Assembly (NCBI GenBank): GCA_014905825.1
Contig: JACGCN010000008.1
Location: 1,302,001-1,366,000, forward strand
Length of the DNA: 64,000 nt
Source: Lyophyllum atratum
Taxonomy: Eukaryota; Basidiomycota; Agaricomycetes; Agaricales; Lyophyllaceae
Direction: 5' to 3'
The notes beneath the pieces are model-generated. The model made no database searches and was not told where the DNA came from. It saw only the letters and a program-made list of their open reading frames with translations. Positions 59,501 to 64,000 of the stretch are shown piece after piece. Position numbers and translations under genes: made by a program. Position 1 is the first letter of the stretch. Each line of letters opens with the position of its first letter.

Positions 59501-61136
59501 GAGGGAGAGGTTAGAGGTAGAAAGGGCAGAAGAGGCGAAGAGATTGGAGGAGGCGCGAGAAGAGGAGGCGCAGAAGGAGGAGGCGCGAAAGGAGAAGGCG
59601 CGAAAGGAGGAGGCAAGAAAGGAGAAGGTGCGGAAGGACAAGGCGCGGAAGGAGGAAGCACGCAAGGAGGAGGAGGCACGTAAGGAGGAGGCACGCAAGG
59701 AGGAGGCGCGCAAGGAGGAGGCACGCAAGGAGGAGGAGGCACGCAAGGAGGAAGCACGAAAGAAGGCGGAGGAGGCCAGGAAATTCCAAGAGGCAAAGAG
59801 GAAAGCAGAGCAGGAGGCGAAGAAGTTGATAGAGAAGGAGGAGGAAATTCGGCAGAAGGAGCTGGCGACTAAGAAGAGAGCAGCTGAGGTACGCAAAAAG
59901 GAGGAGGAAGCGAAGCGGAAGGAGGAAGAGGCGAAGAGAAAGGAGGCAGAGGCGAAGAAGAAGGAGGCAGAGGCGAAGCGGAAGGAAGCGGAGGCGAAGC
60001 GGAAGGAAGAGGAGGCGAGCAGGAAGGAGGCGGAGGCTGGGCAGAAGGAACGGGATGCGCTTAGGAGAGAGGAGGAAGCGCATAGCAAGGAGGAGGAGAC
60101 TCGCAAGAAAGAGGAAGAAATTCGTCAACGAGAGGAAGACCTCCGGAAACGCGAAGAGGAGTTGACTCGTCGGGAGCAGGAGATCGCTTCGCAGAAAGAA
60201 GCCGAGAGGTTGCAGAAAGAGTGGGATCTGGAGGATGAGGAGCGCAGAGCAGCGGATGAGAGGAAAAGAGCTGATGAAGAACGATTCCGTAGGGAGCAGG
60301 CCCAGCAAGAGGAATTTCGTCGACGTGAACAGGAAATCCGTCAGAAGGCAGAGGAACGTAAACGACAAGATAGCGTGGGGGCGGAGAGCAGCTGGGGCCC
60401 ATCGTCGTATACCTCGTCGACTTCATCCTCCCGCTCGTACCCCCAGCCTTCCACTGGGACAGACAGAAATGGGCAGGCTCCGGGTTGGAATGGTAACGTT
60501 GGCAGCGCTTGGGCATCATCGACCAAAGCGGGTACCACAGCCAGTTCCTCGGCGTCGACAGCGTCTTCAACATCCAAACCACGTTCCGGTTCCATGAATT
60601 CCACATTCCCCACTAGTCCCTCTCCGCATCCTCCTTCTGCCAAAGAGGAAAGTGACTGGAAGCGCAGACAGGAGGAACAATTCCAGAAGCAACAGGAGCG
60701 GTTCCGCGAGGAGCAGCAGCGTTTGGAGAATGCCAGGCAGAGAGCTCAGAGCAGCGTGCTAAGCAAGGAAGAGGTCATTTCCTTGTACGACTTTCACGAG
60801 CGCCAGTGGACTTCCCTCCTATCCAGTAACGATCTTCGTTGGGAGTCCGTCCCTTGGCCTATGTTCAAACCGCCAAAATCTCCGGAGGACATAACGGTGG
60901 CCGCGGTCAGCGCATACATGCAATCCCCGCATTATCCGGAGAGGGACAAGTCCAGGACCTACAAGGATCGCCTTAAGGAACATATCAAGAAATGGCACCC
61001 TGACCGTTTCGAGACGAAATACCTGCCGCGATTCATTGAGGAGGATCGGGAGGGGGTGAAGGAGGGAGCTGGGTCGGTAGCAAGGACTCTTAACGATCTT
61101 TTGACGCGCTCGAACGTTCCTAGTCCATTTTCATGA
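56527..61136 (+). CDS. 1,518-residue charged coiled-coil protein with C-terminal WHPD (NFKBIL1/J-like) domain, long paralog
   Basis: Exons 56527-58582 and 58636-61136 join through a 53-base intron. Layout: an N-terminal helical region with MLPQWNAALKQEQQDIMDRI (about residues 109-128), a first Arg/Glu helix (about 175-275, QEWERQERREKEQQEKEEQE), a long disordered part with RTPYRPEDI/RAPHRPEDI repeats, a short acidic cluster, then a single highly charged helix of about 270 residues built from ARKEE-type units (KEEARKEEEARKEEARKEEA). The end carries the compact domain SLYDFHERQWTSLLS, LRWESVPWPMFKPPKSPEDI, HIKKWHPDRFETKYLPRFIE and EGAGSVARTLNDLLTRS. It shares this domain and overall order with the gene at 23511-25103. 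A single-alpha-helix spacer joined to a J-like end would suit a scaffold; function is unknown. Confidence 0.82.
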
Positions 61137-64000
61137 ATATCGGGGGGATGTGCTCCGTCCCGAGGTATGCCCGCCCCAGTTTGTTGTATCTATGTAGCCT
61201 TTTCAGCATGTACGGATACGGATACCCCACTCATCCATTGTATAAGTATCAATCAAACCAGGAAATATATCATATTGGATTGTATGCGGACAGATGCAGC
61301 TGGTGATTTGTCCCTTCGAACTGAAGCTTCATGTTGCATTTAACCGACCGCTTTGAATAATCTGACTTCGGCTTTTGTGAGTTAGACACACTGTTAGACA
61401 TGCTCAATCTCTGGCATCTTCTGTAACTACCGAGCAATGCTACTCACGCGGTCGCAAGCCATTGCCCGTCGACTTGGTTGAGCGATTCGGAGCTCCTGAG
61501 GCCCCGGATGCCTGCCACTGGGTGCTGAAGGTGATGAGTTGATGCTGGTTGACGGAATGAACCCATTATAGATAGTGCCCAACACTCCCTTTGGGCCAGG
61601 AGTTAACAGAATCGATGGCTGTCGCAGTGGTCAGTGGCATTATCAATATTCGATACAGCGAGTCAGAGAGCGCCACTCTGGTAGTGGGCAGCAGTGGGCA
61701 CAGCCGCGACGCCGCAAACGACAAAGCAGTGATAAGACCTGTGGGTCCTTGTTTGTCCAGTTCACTGATATTTTTAATCTCTATCTTCCTGGTCCTATAG
61801 CGAATACTTCTTGTAAAATGGCCCCCCCTGCGTATGGACAGTTTAGCTGCAATATATCAGGACATTCGCCCATCAAATGGTAATGCTGACCATCTGTGAT
61901 TGCATCGTGAACTCAAAATTATCTGATCAAGGATTACGATCCATAACTTGAAATACAAGTAGGTAACAGGGTTACGACAAATCCGTACATTTCCCTGCTG
62001 CTCGGAAATGAGTCAGGGACCCTTTCCATCGATGCTCATCCGTAAAACCTCAGACGCCACAAGCGACCCCGTTCATATCATTATTTGAAGGACAAGAGCA
62101 CCACCGCACGAATCCATCAGCCGAAAGGTCTATTCTTTGAGTTAATGGCATTACAACCTATAGGTCTTTCATCGGAGCGCACACGTTATCTCGATCCGAG
62201 GACCGAACCCACTGAAAAAAATTGACACAACGACGAGCCAGGATGAGGGATACGTGATTTCTCTGTGTGTCTTCGTCCTAAATTTGAATTGAGGTTGGTA
62301 CTACAGAGGATATCGCGCTGGGAACGAAGTCTGGTCGATGACGAGGATTACTTGTCGACGTCAAGGTCGATAGTTAAGAATTCTGCAACTGTTCAGGGTC
62401 AGGATGCGGGAAGGCCAGTTCATTTAATCGATATAAAGATGCTAATCGCCGGATCATCAAGTGGCACGGAATCATCTGCGCTCATACTTCGCAATGCCCG
62501 TGGTTTGGGACGGCCAAAGCAACTTGGCGTTGACGTGTCCGCCGAGTACTATCGGATGTTCATTCTTCTTCGCCGCCTGTTCTCGACCATGCAGTATCCG
62601 TAAGTCGTTACGAGCAGTTTGAATTTGCAGGTTCTGGGTATCATCGAAGGCCCGCGGAGACTAGATGAGGGGTTTCAGTCAGATTCGTCGTGACAGCGTT
62701 ACGTGCGCACTGCCGGCATTTACAAGAGTGTCAGTACTGATGTATGTGATAAGTATACTATACACGCCATACAGATCCCACGTATACATTGATTTCCTGC
62801 ACAAGGAAATGCGAAGGGAGCTTTATCCCAGATATACCTACCTTTCACGTTTCGTACTTCCGAAGGCATGCAGTGGCATTAAACCTCGAAGGAACTGCCA
62901 ATGGTTATACCAGGCCTGATTCGGATCTTGGCAGGTCCTGCTATATCGTGTCCTGTTGGTAGTTGATCATTGAGAAGGAGGATGAACAGTTACATATATG
63001 GAGTCTGGATTTGACCGCGAGGCATAAATGGAAGGCTGAAGAAGGAAAGATAGAAGAATAGAAGAGATTTCCGGAATCCCGAATCATGGCGAGACAGGAA
63101 ACGAGGAAGGGTGATTACTCGTGATACGACGTTTGACAAAGTTCACCAATAGTAGCGTCAGATCCAAGTCACACACCAAGAACATAACCTACCGCTTCTT
63201 CCATACCTTCTGAGTGCTCAGGGGGTTGCGAACAGTAATGCCCCCAAGCATACTGACAGAACAAAGTAGAGTGGCTTATCTTGACGGAGGGCTTGGTGCA
63301 ATCCACGTGTTGGGGCGTGGTGGCGAAGCCCCCTTGCTCGTCTGACAGATCCTGCCCTGCGGCGGCGTTTACATTTGCGTGAGTACGGGCGGTGCATATG
63401 CGCTCAAGTCGCGTGGCAGGGCCCGACAGACGTCTGGAATCCTTGCTGCCGGTGTAGGCATAGAAAGGAAGTTGGGAAGTAGTATTTTCACGTGATTACA
63501 TTCCACGACTGCCAGCAGAGAGGATCCCCAGGGCCGACACCGAAGACTTGGGACCATAGCAAACAAAACTGGATATAGGCACCACCCCATAGTAAGCTGA
63601 CAAGAGGTATGGTCATCTTCATCTAGTTAGACACTGGAAGAGAACGCAAGCAAAGTCAAGTCTCAACTTTGCAGGTCGGCTGTCAAGGTTGAGCGGAGCT
63701 TGACAGGTCTAGTCGTTGGCGGAGACGAAGAAAACCAGAGAAAACGGCAAGGACCGCGGAGGGGGAGAGGGGAGGGGGGATGGGAGAAGACTCGAAAAAT
63801 GGAGAGATGTTGACCATCGACGGACGTTCATAACAGCGGAGGGCACAAGGAACCGCAGCAGAGGTACAGCGGCGACTGAAAGTGCCCTACTTCGAGATCA
63901 ACTTCCAAAATCAGGCCTTCGGCTTCAGGCACAGTCCTAGGATTCCTTGTGCGCAATCCTAGGCATCTCGTGGTCGTCGATGTACTCTGGGATTTAGTCT
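61137..64000. other. gene-poor right end, nothing recognised
   Basis: About 2.9 kb. Frames at 61575-61883, 62265-62603 and 62665-62919 (plus) have no recognisable family or splice-supported continuation. A minus-strand segment around 61570-61455 (ending gaccgcgtgagt, a good donor) might be a first exon of an unseen small gene, but no partner exons could be confirmed. The final 300 bases are purine-rich with ggag and gaaaa tracts. Confidence 0.4.

Noticed and set aside
59429..60368. Long minus-strand frames opposite the coiled-coil gene, rich in Ser/Phe/Leu
   Set aside because: They are the complement of GAG/AAG repeat codons; hydrophobic runs are an artefact of the antisense reading.
61455..61570. 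Possible small minus-strand first exon with good splice donor
   Set aside because: No downstream exon that gives a recognisable protein could be joined to it.

Overview
The window looks like nuclear DNA of a basidiomycete fungus, most likely a mushroom-forming Agaricomycete. Protein-coding genes are compact, on both strands, and split by many canonical GT-AG introns of about 50-70 bases. The gene set is fungal (Dcp1, Prp3, Orc2, MRPL16, IKS1-type kinase, GMC and GH1 enzymes, a siderophore acyltransferase, Pmp3). The transposons are of kinds known from basidiomycetes. Most gene models below were built by joining reading frames across splice sites by eye; frame and phase were checked arithmetically where exon coordinates are given.

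Layout. 0-9 kb: a fragment of an unknown gene, a two-exon gene with a pRiA4b Orf3-like domain, a beta-glucosidase (GH1) pseudogene that has lost its catalytic acid/base segment, and two 5'-truncated LINE copies inserted tail to tail, each with its own target-site duplication. 9-31 kb is gene dense: a secreted GMC oxidoreductase, a NADAR-domain protein, Orc2, Dcp1, an unrecognised basic protein, Prp3 (with an apparent one-base deletion), MRPL16, a coiled-coil protein ending in a WHPD domain, a small disordered protein, a siderophore-type acetyltransferase (with an apparent one-base insertion) and an NCS1 nucleobase permease. 31-36.5 kb: a Ybp2/glomulin-like helical-repeat protein and an IKS1-type kinase.

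36.8-44.2 kb is a complete tyrosine-recombinase retrotransposon of the DIRS/PAT type on the minus strand. It has gag with a zinc-knuckle-like tail, RT-RNase H, and a tyrosine recombinase. Its split direct repeats follow the order A1 - ORFs - B1 A2 - B2, with B1 and A2 exactly abutting. Its recombinase gene is interrupted by a 1.74-kb element with 13-bp terminal inverted repeats and an AA target duplication. Its gag intron carries an array of about sixteen short hairpin units.

44.4-46.6 kb holds small membrane-protein genes: an intact IFI6/ISG12-like gene, two truncated relatives in inverted orientation, and a four-exon Pmp3 gene. 48.2-52.3 kb encodes a 1,322-residue low-complexity protein with about nine EExPW repeats. 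52.3-56.5 kb is gene-poor and contains diverged direct repeats. 56.5-61.1 kb encodes a 1,518-residue charged coiled-coil protein whose C-terminal domain matches that of the 23.5-kb gene. The last 2.9 kb shows nothing I can name.

How the genes fit together: the housekeeping genes cover replication (Orc2), splicing (Prp3), mRNA decapping (Dcp1) and mitochondrial translation (MRPL16), and are packed with short shared promoters. The accessory genes concern the environment: secreted oxidase, beta-glucosidase relic, siderophore acylation, nucleobase uptake and small membrane proteolipids. The transposons lie between genes rather than in them, apart from the element nested inside the DIRS copy.
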